NCBI RefSeq assembly: GCF_014192095.1
Contig: NZ_JACHXN010000013.1
Span: 1 to 64,000, forward strand
Direction: 5' to 3'
Source: Phyllobacterium trifolii
GTDB taxonomy: Bacteria; Pseudomonadota; Alphaproteobacteria; Rhizobiales; Rhizobiaceae
Length of the DNA: 64,000 nucleotides
Shown here: positions 45,085-53,327 of the stretch, piece by piece
Numbering within the stretch: position 1 is the first letter of the stretch
Layout: every line of letters begins with the position of its first letter
The notes under the pieces: generated by a model
The model's database searches: none
Told to the model about the DNA's origin: nothing
What the model saw: the letters and a program-made list of their open reading frames with translations, nothing else
Made by a program: the position numbers and the translations under genes

Positions 45085-45494
45085 CTGCCTTCGACGCTAG
45101 AACGCTTTGCTGCGGCTCACAAGTTGGTTCTTGCAGGGATGAAACGATCACTTCACCCACCCCCCGTTCCATGCTGGCCCGACCACGTGCAAATGTGGAG
45201 TTTCGTTCAGAGGGCAGTGCCAATATCTGCTCGAAGTTATGCGCTGACGTGGTGCGGAGCATGAGCACTGCTCACTCGCGGCAGCCAAGGACTCTGCTTC
45301 GAGGCACTGACTAACGGCGATGGTCTTTAGATCCCTCACGCTTCGTCGAGTGAGCGTGTGTCTACTAGTGCCGTTTGAATGTGTTTGGTTAGAATCAGAC
45401 TTGCCGCGCTTGAATCTTCTCTGAAATCTAGGGTGGATCGAACTCGACGGTCGCAACAAAAAATATAGCAAAAACAACGGCACATTGAAAGCTG
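45085..45494. other. Gene-free interval between the MscS gene and tRNA-Leu
   Basis: 410 bases in which I see no gene or repeat. Short open frames in it are weak, with no ribosome binding site and no recognisable domain. Confidence 0.45.
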
Positions 45495-45577
45495 TGGTGC
45501 GGATAGAGGGACTCGAACCCCCACGGTCTCCCGCCAGAACCTAAATCTGGTGCGTCTACCAATTTCGCCATATCCGC
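45495..45577 (-). tRNA. tRNA-Leu (anticodon UAG)
   Basis: 83 nt with encoded CCA. On the minus strand the acceptor GCGGATA pairs with TATCCGC, the anticodon arm CCAGATTTAGGTTCTGG carries TAG, there is a long variable arm (CGGGAGACCGT), and the T arm reads GGGGTTCGAGTCCC. The long variable arm marks it as a class II tRNA. Confidence 0.95.
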
Positions 45578-45606
45578 AGATGAAGCATAAGCCTCAAGCG
45601 CCGGTC

Positions 45607-45634
45607 CCTATATCACCCTCTCTTCACGCGTCAA
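45607..45634 (-). promoter_or_regulatory. Promoter of tRNA-Leu
   Basis: On the minus strand TTGACG (45629-45634) and TATAGG (45607-45612) are spaced 16 bp and end about 30 bases before the tRNA. Confidence 0.6.
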
Positions 45635-45690
45635 AGGAAAAAGCTCGGCTTCCGGCAGAATATATTCGTGGCAACGTCCAGTTGCCGAAC

Positions 45691-46275
45691 TCAGTAAATC
45701 GGCTCTTCGTAAAGCACCGTGCCATTGTCCTTCAATGCGCGGATCTGCGCGTCTCCCGCGCTTGAGACGGCAACTACCGCCTCGATCTTTCGTTCCTGTT
45801 GCTGAGCTTCGATCGCCCGTCCCTGACCTTCCGGCACATAGTAGCGCTCGATGCCATAGGTGACGCGCAGCGGGCTATAAGCCGCCGCATTGGCAAAACT
45901 GGATGTGCGGCCACGTAGCTGTACTTCGCCAGACGGTACATCTTCGCGCTTCTGCCATGAGGCGCCAGCGAAGGTCCACACGCCACCGTCACCCTCTTTC
46001 ACAGTTACATAGACATCGGCAGGTCCATCAGTTGCGGGAATCGTTCCGTTGATCTTGCCGGCCTCGATATTGGAGATGGTATAGCGAAGTGTGACATAGT
46101 CGCCGCGCAAAAAATCGTGCGGATCGACGGGTTCGCTTTGCAATGTGATGTCGATGCCATCCCGCAGAATCGAAACGTGCTGCTGGACCATGGCGTAGAG
46201 CACGCCGGACTGCATAAGCGCCACTGCAGCACCAAGCCAGAGGATGCGATTGATCTTAGAGCGAGATCCGATCAT
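45691..46275 (-). CDS. GDYXXLXY family membrane protein
   Basis: 194 residues. One N-terminal transmembrane helix (ILWLGAAVALMQSGVLYAMV, about 11-30) and the hallmark GDYVTLRY at about residue 58, followed by a beta-rich periplasmic part. The family accompanies DUF2157/DUF4401 membrane proteins, and here a DUF2157 gene is directly upstream. Function unknown. Its first seven codons, including the start ATG at 46275, lie inside a long inverted-repeat element (46256-46531), so the present start region came from or was altered by that element. Confidence 0.78.
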   Translation of the reverse strand: MIGSRSKINRILWLGAAVALMQSGVLYAMVQQHVSILRDGIDITLQSEPVDPHDFLRGDYVTLRYTISNIEAGKINGTIPATDGPADVYVTVKEGDGGVWTFAGASWQKREDVPSGEVQLRGRTSSFANAAAYSPLRVTYGIERYYVPEGQGRAIEAQQQERKIEAVVAVSSAGDAQIRALKDNGTVLYEEPIY

Positions 46276-46531
46276 ATTGAACCTGTTCTGTTTCCCGGAT
46301 GGCGAGACAATCCACGCGGAAGGTGGCGAGGCCGATGCGTTTCCATCGGACGACGCCGCCTGACAAAGTGGGTGTCCGCCAGTCGGAAACCCGAAGGGCC
46401 GGGTGAATTCGGGCCAAATCCATCGGGCTTCGGCTTCGTCCGATGGAAAGGCATCGGCCTCGCCAAACCCCTTGACCTTGTCCAGAATTCCCTCCGGCAG
46501 AACGGTTCAATATGGTCGAATCTCGCTCTAA
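46256..46531. repeat. 276-bp palindromic element between two co-directed genes, family D
   Basis: Outer arms 46256-46290 and 46498-46531 are about 34-base inverted copies with a few mismatches, containing TTAGAGCGAGAT...CATATTGAACC. Inner arms 46324-46352 and 46436-46464 pair GGCGAGGCCGATGC-type text. Frames in the element translate to rhizobial repeat-like peptide text (FDHIEPF), which recalls the RIME class of intergenic mosaic elements. That link is from memory. Confidence 0.8.
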
Positions 46532-46534
46532 TTG

Positions 46535-47662
46535 TCATGCCGTTGTCTGCCTTTTTGGATTCCTTTTCTGAAGACGTCGCTCCATGCGGATGACAAAGGC
46601 GGCGAGAAGCAGAACCAGCACACCGGCGCTCAGGAAGAAGCTCGCGGTCCCGATCATCGTGCCGATGGTCTCGAAAGCCAGATAGAGAACTTCCAGTGAG
46701 AAGACCGTATAGGCAATCCACCGCACCGCCAGATTACGGTGGCCCGAAAGCACGAGACCCGCGATCGAGCAACCGAGGATCGCAAATCCGATCAGGACCT
46801 GACCGGGAATCGCTTCATCGGCAAATTCATTGCTGGCGATATCGAACTGGAAGAACAACAGCGCCACGAGCACCATGAAGAAGCCATAGGCGCCCAGGGG
46901 CTCCGTCCAGCCGGTCATCCGGTCCAGGAGACCGGGGCGCACGGCGTCCATCATGAAGCATATGGCACCGATCAGCCCCGCCACCCACAAGACCATGACC
47001 TCGTTGAGGTCGATTCGGACGACAAGCACGTAGGTGATGAGCAACAGGGCGATGAGATGCTGTGCGGCCCTGCCCTTCGTGTACCAGATTAGCCCTGCAC
47101 TGATGAAAAGCAGGACCGGCACCAACCAGACATAGTTGAAAGGCTCGCCCGTGGACCGATCGAGCGAAGAGAACAGATAAAGACCTGTAATGGCGACGCC
47201 CGCCGAGACAAGCACCGGCGAGCGCAGGAACAATGCCGCAACCATCGTGCCGGCGACCCAGAGGAGCACCGCATCCGATACATCGCCCGACAGATGGTAC
47301 ATTTGGCCAATCAATGCAATTCCGGCACCAAACGTGATCGCGGCGATCAAGTACAGCGCCTGACCGAAGCGCCGGTCGCCGAGACTTTCCCGCCACGCGC
47401 CGCCAACATAACCGAGCCAAAGCACCGATATGATCAGGCCAACGCGAAACAACCGGGGCATCGCCTCCCAATTCGCCGCGACGAGCGAAATAATCGCCGC
47501 ACCGAGAAGAACCGCACCGAGCACCGCAAGGATACCTCCAAGGCCAAAGCCGGAGCGGTGATCGTCTAGGTCTTTGCGAAGCCGTTCGGCGATGATCTCG
47601 TCGATCACCCCGTCCCGCTGCCAGCGCGCGATGTGTTTCCTCAATCCAATGGTGAGTGCCAC
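46535..47662 (-). CDS. DUF2157 membrane protein
   Basis: 375 residues with a GTG start at 47662 and GGGAG six bases before it. The cytoplasmic N-terminus (GLRKHIARWQRDGVIDEIIAERL, about 5-27) is the DUF2157 helical start, then about ten hydrophobic helices, including GGILAVLGAVLLGAAIISLVAANW and AITFGAGIALIGQMYHLSGD. It stands before the GDYXXLXY gene on the same strand, a usual pairing, but the palindromic element sits in between. Function unknown. The open frame upstream to 47773 is not family-like. Confidence 0.78.
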   Translation of the reverse strand: MALTIGLRKHIARWQRDGVIDEIIAERLRKDLDDHRSGFGLGGILAVLGAVLLGAAIISLVAANWEAMPRLFRVGLIISVLWLGYVGGAWRESLGDRRFGQALYLIAAITFGAGIALIGQMYHLSGDVSDAVLLWVAGTMVAALFLRSPVLVSAGVAITGLYLFSSLDRSTGEPFNYVWLVPVLLFISAGLIWYTKGRAAQHLIALLLITYVLVVRIDLNEVMVLWVAGLIGAICFMMDAVRPGLLDRMTGWTEPLGAYGFFMVLVALLFFQFDIASNEFADEAIPGQVLIGFAILGCSIAGLVLSGHRNLAVRWIAYTVFSLEVLYLAFETIGTMIGTASFFLSAGVLVLLLAAFVIRMERRLQKRNPKRQTTA

Positions 47663-47719
47663 GGATGCTCCCTTGAGTCTTCTCAGGTGAAGGTAACGCG
47701 ACTGACTGCAAAAACGCAA

Positions 47720-47808
47720 TTGCGCTGCGAGGCGCAAATTCAACTCAAAACCGCCTCTGGTGCGCCGCAACAATTAACGGGAATTAATGTTGCAATGCAG
47801 CAATTGCA
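47720..47808. promoter_or_regulatory. Two inverted repeats upstream of the DUF1127 gene
   Basis: TTGCGC (47720-47725) with GCGCAA (47732-47737), and TGCAAT (47791-47796) with ATTGCA (47803-47808), are perfect inverted repeats with 6-bp spacers. The second is 107 bases before the DUF1127 start, a place where a LysR-type activator would bind. In Brucella, VtlR of that family is known to control DUF1127 genes. Confidence 0.45.
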
Positions 47809-47915
47809 TAGCTGACCTGCAAACTTGGCTCTGCAACTTCGGGACGTCATCCACTATCTTCCACTCAACGATCAAGAGTGATCAATCAAACAAAAAACCG
47901 AAGTGGTGAAATGAA

Positions 47916-48062
47916 ATGAACCTTATCCGCTCTTACAGCAACTGGCGCCGTTATCGTGACACGGTTTCCGAGCTGAATCGTCTGTCGACCCGCGAACTCA
48001 GCGATCTGGGCATTGCCCGTTCGGACATCCCGTTCGTCGCCAAGAAGTCTGCAGTACGCTAA
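47916..48062 (+). CDS. DUF1127 small basic protein
   Basis: 48 residues beginning MNLIRSYSNWRRYRDTV, with the DUF1127 core LNRLSTRELSDLGIARSDIP. It is rich in Arg (9) and typical of the family's short, basic proteins. In Rhodobacter, the related CcaF1 is an RNA-binding protein affecting sRNA and mRNA turnover. A run of three CCTCCTCCC hairpins begins just 20 bases after the stop, the same linkage known for CcaF1 and its downstream CcsR RNAs, so the two probably form one transcript. The small size is normal for the family. Confidence 0.85.
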   Translation: MNLIRSYSNWRRYRDTVSELNRLSTRELSDLGIARSDIPFVAKKSAVR

Positions 48063-48081
48063 TCGAATACAAGAATATCGC

Positions 48082-48198
48082 CGGGCTTTATCCTCCTCCC
48101 AAAGTTCCCGCGATCGAAGGCCAGCACTCCTCCTCCCGGCTGGTCTTTACAAAACGACACCCACCGCACCTCCTCCCGCGGTGGGTGTTGTTGTTTCT
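48082..48198 (+). ncRNA. Triple anti-SD hairpin RNA (cuckoo/alpha-r14 type)
   Basis: Three successive stem-loops each carry CCTCCTCCC in the loop: 48092-48100 (stem CGGGCTTT/AAAG-CCCG), 48129-48137 (7-bp stem GGCCAGC/GCTGGTC) and 48169-48177 (perfect 11-bp stem ACACCCACCGC/GCGGTGGGTGT). The last is followed by TGTTGTTT and acts as terminator. The motif is complementary to a Shine-Dalgarno sequence, so the RNA could block translation of target mRNAs. It follows the DUF1127 gene directly. Confidence 0.75.
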
Positions 48199-48201
48199 GG
48201 G

Positions 48202-48765
48202 CTATCGCACGCCCCCGTACCCCCTGCGGTGCCATTCCGACAAAAGCATCACATCAGGCGGTCCGCCTCCCGGTTCATACCAGGAGTCGACGGCCCACGA
48301 CGTTCCAGAATCATCTCTGAGAACGGCGGTAAAATGCGGATAGCGGCCGTCGACGAAACTTCCGCGCGAATCTCTCTTTGCAACCCGATGATGGTGCAGT
48401 AATCCCGCGCCCTGCAGGTAGCGGAGAAAATGGTCCGTATTGGTCGACTCATCGACACAATCCATCTGACCTCTCTCGCGACCCTTGCCGAAATCCATCT
48501 TTGGCCGATCGACGACCCCGATAACAGCTACGCTACGCTGCTCAAATATTTGCACCGCGCGGCGAACCGCAGCGCGTTCGGCCGCGGGTGAAGCGCGTCC
48601 TCCCGCCATGATGGAAGCAATCCGTGAGCGATCTGCCGGCGTCAATGTCACCGGCGTTTGAAAGGTACAGCCATAACCGTTACAGACGCGGAAACTTTGC
48701 GCCTCGGCATGCCCGTACAACGCAGCGAACAGAAACAGGGTTAAACACGGGATCATGGTACGCAT
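48202..48765 (-). CDS. Secreted protein with a possible Cys-His-Asp hydrolase site
   Basis: 187 residues with a Sec signal peptide (MIPCLTLFLFAALYGHAEAQ). The mature protein has one strongly suggestive pattern: QMDCVDES (Cys), YPHFTAVL (His) and WAVDSWYE (Asp), about 50 and 15 residues apart, the order of a transglutaminase/papain-like triad. The N-terminal half is Ala/Arg-rich helical. No family was recognised. It is convergent with the anti-SD RNA, its stop lying a few bases beyond that terminator, and divergent from a DUF1801 gene. Confidence 0.65.
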   Translation of the reverse strand: MRTMIPCLTLFLFAALYGHAEAQSFRVCNGYGCTFQTPVTLTPADRSRIASIMAGGRASPAAERAAVRRAVQIFEQRSVAVIGVVDRPKMDFGKGRERGQMDCVDESTNTDHFLRYLQGAGLLHHHRVAKRDSRGSFVDGRYPHFTAVLRDDSGTSWAVDSWYEPGGGPPDVMLLSEWHRRGYGGVR

Positions 48766-48847
48766 GGGACGACTGTAACGGGACCTGTTCTTGAAACCTA
48801 CAGGATTCGCTGTTTATGGTTGCCGTACCAAAAGCGGAGGAATCAAC

Positions 48848-49312
48848 ATGAAAACAAGAGAGAGCGAAAATTCTTCCTTGCTTGCCAAACGCAAGAGTCC
48901 CGCGGCACCCAAGCAGCCGGTCCTCCTCTCAGGCGGCAATCCTCAGATCGCAAAAGGCTACGGCGATTCCCCGGTGCAGGCCTACATCGCGGCGATGCCG
49001 GGCTGGAAAAGCGACGTCGGGCGCCGCCTCGACACGCTTATCGTGCGCACCGTCCCCGGCGTGCACAAGGCGGTCAAATGGAACTCGCCGTTCTATGGAT
49101 TGGAGGAGAAGACCTGGTTCCTCAGCCTTCATTGCTTCACGAAGTACGTCAAGGTCACCTTCTTTCGGGGCACGTCGCTCACTCCTGTCCCGCCCGGCGA
49201 GTCCAAACACAAGGAAGTGCGGTATCTCGATATTTATGAAGGCCAGCTCGATGAGGCCCAGTTCGTCGGCTGGGTGAAGCAGGCCAGCGAACTGCCCGGC
49301 GAAAAAATGTGA
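48848..49312 (+). CDS. DUF1801 domain protein
   Basis: 154 residues; GGAGG at 48836-48840 selects the ATG at 48848. After about 30 polar residues comes a DUF1801 domain: VQAYIAAMPGWKSDVGRRLDTLI, VKWNSPFYG, KTWFLSLHCFTKYVKVTFFRG, then a C-terminal helix. The fold is the YdhG/Fe-S-cluster-free frataxin-like type; function unknown, possibly linked to heavy-metal or stress response. A second DUF1801 gene follows 51 bases later. Confidence 0.75.
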   Translation: MKTRESENSSLLAKRKSPAAPKQPVLLSGGNPQIAKGYGDSPVQAYIAAMPGWKSDVGRRLDTLIVRTVPGVHKAVKWNSPFYGLEEKTWFLSLHCFTKYVKVTFFRGTSLTPVPPGESKHKEVRYLDIYEGQLDEAQFVGWVKQASELPGEKM

Positions 49313-49363
49313 GCAGAAAGTCGCTAGCTACATGCATGACACCACCAAAGGGAGGCGATACCG

Positions 49364-49774
49364 ATGAAGAAGAGCGACTTGAAGGACGGAGAAGGAGGGC
49401 ACTCTCCGTCTCAGCTGATAGATGCGAGAATCAAGGAGCTGAGCGATTGGCGGGGCAACACACTCTCCCATGTCCGAGCACTTATCAAGCAAGCCGACCC
49501 TGACGTGGTCGAGGAATGGAAGTGGCGAGGCGTTCCGGTCTGGTCCCACGATGGAATAATCTGTACAGGTGAGACCTATAAGAGCGTGGTGAAGCTAACT
49601 TTCGCCAAGGGCGCTTCGGTCGAAGATCCTTCCGGACTATTCAACTCCAGCCTTGAAGGCAACACCAGACGCGCTATCGATTTGCATGAGGCCGAAGAAA
49701 TCGATGAAGATGCATTCAAGGCACTCATCCGCGCCGCAATAGCGTTGAACAAGTCAAAGACCCGTAAGGCTTAA
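49364..49774 (+). CDS. DUF1801 domain protein
   Basis: 136 residues with GGGAGG before the ATG. Features: DARIKELSDWRGNTLSHVRALIKQADPDVVEEWKW, VPVWSHDGIICTGETYKSVVKLTFAKGAS, and HEAEEIDEDAFKALIRAAI, all DUF1801. It shares the layout of the preceding gene but differs in sequence, so the two are distant paralogues. Function unknown. Confidence 0.78.
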   Translation: MKKSDLKDGEGGHSPSQLIDARIKELSDWRGNTLSHVRALIKQADPDVVEEWKWRGVPVWSHDGIICTGETYKSVVKLTFAKGASVEDPSGLFNSSLEGNTRRAIDLHEAEEIDEDAFKALIRAAIALNKSKTRKA

Positions 49775-49883
49775 TTTGATGTTCACCGTTCCTCGCCTCA
49801 TAGTGATTTCCACAACGCTGGAAACATGCTCCAAACGGGCCTACAGTTTGCGTAACTAGCTTTAATCTCCCGGAGTAAAAAAT

Positions 49884-50819
49884 ATGGAAAAACGTCGTCT
49901 TGGCCGCAAGGGCCTGTCCATTGCGCCATTGGTTTTGGGAGGTAACGTTTTCGGCTGGACTGCCGACAAAAAAAACTCCTTCGATCTGCTTGACCGCTTT
50001 ATCGATGCCGGTTTCAACGCGATCGACACGGCGGATGGCTATTCTCGCTGGGTGCCCGGACATGAAGGCGGCGAATCCGAAACGATCATCGGGGAATGGG
50101 TCAAATCCCGCAATGCGCGCGACAAGGTCGTTATCATTACCAAAGTCGGCTCCGACATGGGGCAAGGCAAGAAAGATCTGTCTGCCGCTTACATCGCCAA
50201 GGCAGTCGAGGCATCACTAAAGCGGCTGCAGATAGACGCGATCGATCTTTACCTGTCGCACTGGCCTGATCCCGATACACCTTACGAGGAAACACTCGGC
50301 GCCTACCAGAAGCTGCTAAGAGAGGGAAAGATCAAATCAATCGGCGCTTCCAATCTTGATGCGGACCAGCTTCGGGCCGCGATCGATGTCTCGGAAACAA
50401 AAGACCTGCCGCGTTACAATGTGCTGCAGCCCGGTTACAACCTCTACGATCGTAGCGAGTTCGAAGGCAAGTTGCGCGACCTTTGCATCTCCGAGAATAT
50501 CGGCGTCATCACGTATTTCGGGCTCGCCAGGGGTTTCCTTTCTGGCAAATACCGCAGCGAAGCCGACTTGGGTAAAAGCCAGCGCGGCGACGGCATCAAG
50601 CAGTATCTCAACCCGCGCGGTTACCGCATTCTCGCTGCGCTGGATAAGGTATCGGCCAAGCACAATGCCAAGCAGGCCGAAGTTGCGATCGCGTGGATCA
50701 TCCAGCGCAAGGGCGTCACGGCACCGATTGCCAGCGCCACCTCCCTCGAACAGCTGGAAAGCCTCATCCGTGCCGCAGCACTGAAGCTCGACAGCAACGA
50801 CGTGGCGGAACTCGACTAG
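49884..50819 (+). CDS. Aldo/keto reductase
   Basis: 311 residues, TIM-barrel AKR. Catalytic tetrad: D in IDTADGYSRW with the Tyr, K in IITKVGS and H in LSHWPDPDTP. NADPH-binding segments include ASNLDADQL and the C-terminal IASATSLEQLESLIRAA. It resembles the YajO/AKR12-like general stress oxidoreductases that reduce aldehydes and ketones. CCGGAGTAAAAA precedes the ATG. A terminator 27 bases after the stop isolates it from trmFO. Confidence 0.88.
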   Translation: MEKRRLGRKGLSIAPLVLGGNVFGWTADKKNSFDLLDRFIDAGFNAIDTADGYSRWVPGHEGGESETIIGEWVKSRNARDKVVIITKVGSDMGQGKKDLSAAYIAKAVEASLKRLQIDAIDLYLSHWPDPDTPYEETLGAYQKLLREGKIKSIGASNLDADQLRAAIDVSETKDLPRYNVLQPGYNLYDRSEFEGKLRDLCISENIGVITYFGLARGFLSGKYRSEADLGKSQRGDGIKQYLNPRGYRILAALDKVSAKHNAKQAEVAIAWIIQRKGVTAPIASATSLEQLESLIRAAALKLDSNDVAELD

Positions 50820-50846
50820 GCCAGCGCCTGATCCATCCCGATTATC

Positions 50847-50880
50847 AAAGCCGCCGCTCGAGCAAGTTGCGGCGGCTTTT
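50847..50880 (+). terminator. Terminator after the aldo/keto reductase gene
   Basis: AAAGCCGCCGC and GCGGCGGCTTTT form a 10-bp GC stem with a T tail; the A/T flanks make it active in both directions. Confidence 0.85.
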
Positions 50881-50918
50881 GCATTGAAGCGCGGCACCAA
50901 AAAGTCTATTGGAAGCGC

Positions 50919-52328
50919 ATGTCACACAAACCAGTTCATATCGTTGGCGGCGGTCTCGCCGGTTCCGAAGCATCATGGCAGCTTGCCGAGGCGGGTATTC
51001 CCGTGATCCTGCACGAGATGCGCCCGATCCGCGGCACGGATGCGCACAAGACGCAGGATCTGGCCGAGCTTGTCTGTTCCAATTCTTTCCGCTCCGATGA
51101 CGCCGAAACCAATGCGGTCGGTGTATTGCATGCGGAGATGCGCCTCGCCAATTCGCTGATCATGGCTTGTGCCGATGCGAACCAGGTGCCCGCCGGCAGT
51201 GCGCTGGCTGTCGATCGCGATGGCTTCGCTGCTGCTGTCACGGCCCGCATTGAAGCGCATCCCCTGATCACCGTCCAGCGCGAGGAAATCACCGGTCTGC
51301 CACCTGCTGATTGGGACAAGGTCATCATTGCCACAGGCCCGCTGACAGCGCCATCGCTTGCCGAAGCCATCGGCAAGGAAACCAGCGCCGACGCCCTCGC
51401 CTTTTTCGACGCTATTGCGCCAATCGTGCATTTCGATTCCATCGATATGGATGTCTGCTGGTTCCAGTCACGCTATGACAAGGTTGGACCGGGCGGCAAT
51501 GGCAAGGACTACATCAACTGCCCGATGACCAAGGAGCAGTACGAGGCTTTCATTCAAGCGCTTGTCACAGGCGACAAGACCGAGTTCAAGGAATGGGAAG
51601 GCACGCCCTATTTCGACGGCTGCCTGCCGATTGAGGTGATGGCCGAGCGCGGACCTGAAACTCTGCGCCATGGCCCGATGAAGCCGATGGGCCTCACCAA
51701 TGCACACAACCCGACCGTCAAAGCCTATGCGGTGGTTCAGCTGCGTCAGGACAATGCACTCGGGACGCTTTACAACATTGTCGGATTTCAGACCAAATTG
51801 AAATATGGCGCCCAGACCGACATCTTCAGAATGATCCCGGGGCTGGAGAACGCTGAGTTCGCACGGCTTGGCGGGCTGCACCGCAACACATATCTGAATT
51901 CGCCACTTCTGCTCGATCCGACGCTGCAGCTCAAAACCCGATCGGGCCTACGTTTCGCCGGCCAGATCACTGGGTGCGAGGGCTATGTCGAATCCGCCGC
52001 CATCGGTCTGCTGGCGGGCCGGTTCACCGCGGCCGAAAGACTTGGCCAAGCCTACACGCAGCCGCCCCTGACGACGGCTTTCGGTGCGCTCCTCGGCCAT
52101 ATCACCGGCGGGCATCTCGTGACCGATGAAGAACCGGGCAAGCGCTCATTCCAGCCGATGAATGTCAATTACGGGCTGTTTCCGCCAATGGAGGCGCCGA
52201 AGATTGAAGGCAAGCGTCTCCGCGGCAAGGAGAAGTCGAATGCCAAGAAGCGCGCCATGAGCGGGCGTGCGCTGGCTGACTGCCGTACATGGCTCGGCCT
52301 ACCGGCAATTGCAGAAGCCGCGGAATAG
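50919..52328 (+). CDS. trmFO: Methylenetetrahydrofolate-tRNA-(uracil-5-)-methyltransferase TrmFO
   Basis: 469 residues. FAD-binding start [20 protein letters not shown], the HEMRP motif, and CSNSFRSDD and NFGLFPP-type C-terminal motif (here [14 protein letters not shown]) identify TrmFO (Gid). It uses FAD and methylene-THF to methylate U54 in tRNA T loops, the route of bacteria lacking SAM-dependent TrmA. The C-terminal tail [28 protein letters not shown] is basic and contacts RNA. The ATG follows a weak ribosome binding site. The gene is convergent with the NDUFAF6-like gene, two bases apart. Confidence 0.93.
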   Translation: MSHKPVHIVGGGLAGSEASWQLAEAGIPVILHEMRPIRGTDAHKTQDLAELVCSNSFRSDDAETNAVGVLHAEMRLANSLIMACADANQVPAGSALAVDRDGFAAAVTARIEAHPLITVQREEITGLPPADWDKVIIATGPLTAPSLAEAIGKETSADALAFFDAIAPIVHFDSIDMDVCWFQSRYDKVGPGGNGKDYINCPMTKEQYEAFIQALVTGDKTEFKEWEGTPYFDGCLPIEVMAERGPETLRHGPMKPMGLTNAHNPTVKAYAVVQLRQDNALGTLYNIVGFQTKLKYGAQTDIFRMIPGLENAEFARLGGLHRNTYLNSPLLLDPTLQLKTRSGLRFAGQITGCEGYVESAAIGLLAGRFTAAERLGQAYTQPPLTTAFGALLGHITGGHLVTDEEPGKRSFQPMNVNYGLFPPMEAPKIEGKRLRGKEKSNAKKRAMSGRALADCRTWLGLPAIAEAAE

Positions 52329-52330
52329 TC

Positions 52331-53167
52331 CTAACGACTAGACGCCCTGAACATCGCCCATTGGCGGCGGAGCGGCGAGATGTCGGCAATTTCCGTGGCA
52401 GCATTCACACCGCTGGCTTTCAACTTCTTCAGATATACCGGAGTAATCGCCGCTGGCAGATAGGCCGGGCGAAGTGTCACCGGCAACGTCTTCGCGGCGG
52501 TTTCGAATTTTGCGAAATGATCCCCGGCAAGCGCGATCATCGCATCAATCGCACGCTTGACCGCTGATTGATCGGAGCCGTTCAGCAACACCGTCCCACT
52601 GCAGCCAACGGCCGCCAGAATATCGGCCGGGATGTATATCTGGCCCCGGCGGCGATGCAGTGGCAACAGGCGCAGCAGACCTGTGATCGCCTGCGCGACA
52701 CCGGCATGGCCAGCTACGTTGGCGTGTTCAGGTGCCTTGGCAGCATCCAGGATCAAGGAGGCGAGTTGGATAAGCGCCGAAGCTGTCTCGCCGCAATATC
52801 CCTCCAGATCGTTGCGGTTTGGCATCGGGTCATTGTAAAGGTCGAATATCCGTGCCTCACAATAATTGTCAAAGGCAGCGCGCGGTAAATCATATGTTTT
52901 GATCGTACCCAAAAGCGCCGCGGCGACGGGATTCCCCGACGCTTCACCAAGCTCCGTTCCATTGATGAGATCGCGCCACCATTGCAACCGGATTTCACCC
53001 GGCAACGGATCATGAATCAGATCACGAATACGGGCAATTTCGGTGTTGAAAGCAAAGAGCGCTGCCAACGCCCCGCGCTTGTCTTCCGGCGCATACAGCA
53101 CGGAAAGGTAGCGGTCCGGATCGGCAGCTCGCAACAATTGCAGGCAGTGGGTTTCATTGGCGTTCAT
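52331..53167 (-). CDS. Squalene/phytoene synthase-like protein (NDUFAF6 type)
   Basis: 278 residues. The squalene/phytoene synthase fold is evident (DRYLSVLYAPEDKRGALAALFAFN; GQIYIPADIL), but the first Asp-rich motif is only DLYND followed by NDLEGYCGETA, as in the complex I assembly factor NDUFAF6 (C8orf38/Sicily) and not in true synthases. No carotenoid genes are near. The Mth938-like gene 160 bases upstream resembles NDUFAF3, so a shared role in complex I assembly is a fair inference. A palindromic repeat lies directly before it. Confidence 0.78.
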   Translation of the reverse strand: MNANETHCLQLLRAADPDRYLSVLYAPEDKRGALAALFAFNTEIARIRDLIHDPLPGEIRLQWWRDLINGTELGEASGNPVAAALLGTIKTYDLPRAAFDNYCEARIFDLYNDPMPNRNDLEGYCGETASALIQLASLILDAAKAPEHANVAGHAGVAQAITGLLRLLPLHRRRGQIYIPADILAAVGCSGTVLLNGSDQSAVKRAIDAMIALAGDHFAKFETAAKTLPVTLRPAYLPAAITPVYLKKLKASGVNAATEIADISPLRRQWAMFRASSR

Positions 53168-53197
53168 AAGGCCGCTCTCGATTTGGGTCTGGCGAGA

Positions 53198-53313
53198 TTC
53201 GCGTCAGGGCGAGACGAAAACGGTGGTTTCCGAGCACCGGAGCGCAGCGTACATTTTGGTACGTGAGCACCAGAGCGGAGGAAAGCGTCGTTTGCAGGCC
53301 GCCTTGACGCGAA
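53198..53313. repeat. 116-bp palindromic interspersed repeat, family A copy 2
   Basis: Terminal inverted repeats TTCGCGTCA (53198-53206) and TGACGCGAA (53305-53313). The inside shares GAGCACCGGAGCGCAGCGTAC and GTACGTGAGCACC with the copy at 1136-1238. It fills most of the gap between the NDUFAF6- and Mth938-like genes. Confidence 0.75.
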
Positions 53314-53327
53314 ATATCGACAGAGCT

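Noticed and set aside
46256..46593. Short frames in the palindromic element that translate to FDHIEPF-like peptides
   Set aside because: They come from repeat DNA that is open on both strands; such peptides are usual artefacts of rhizobial repeats.
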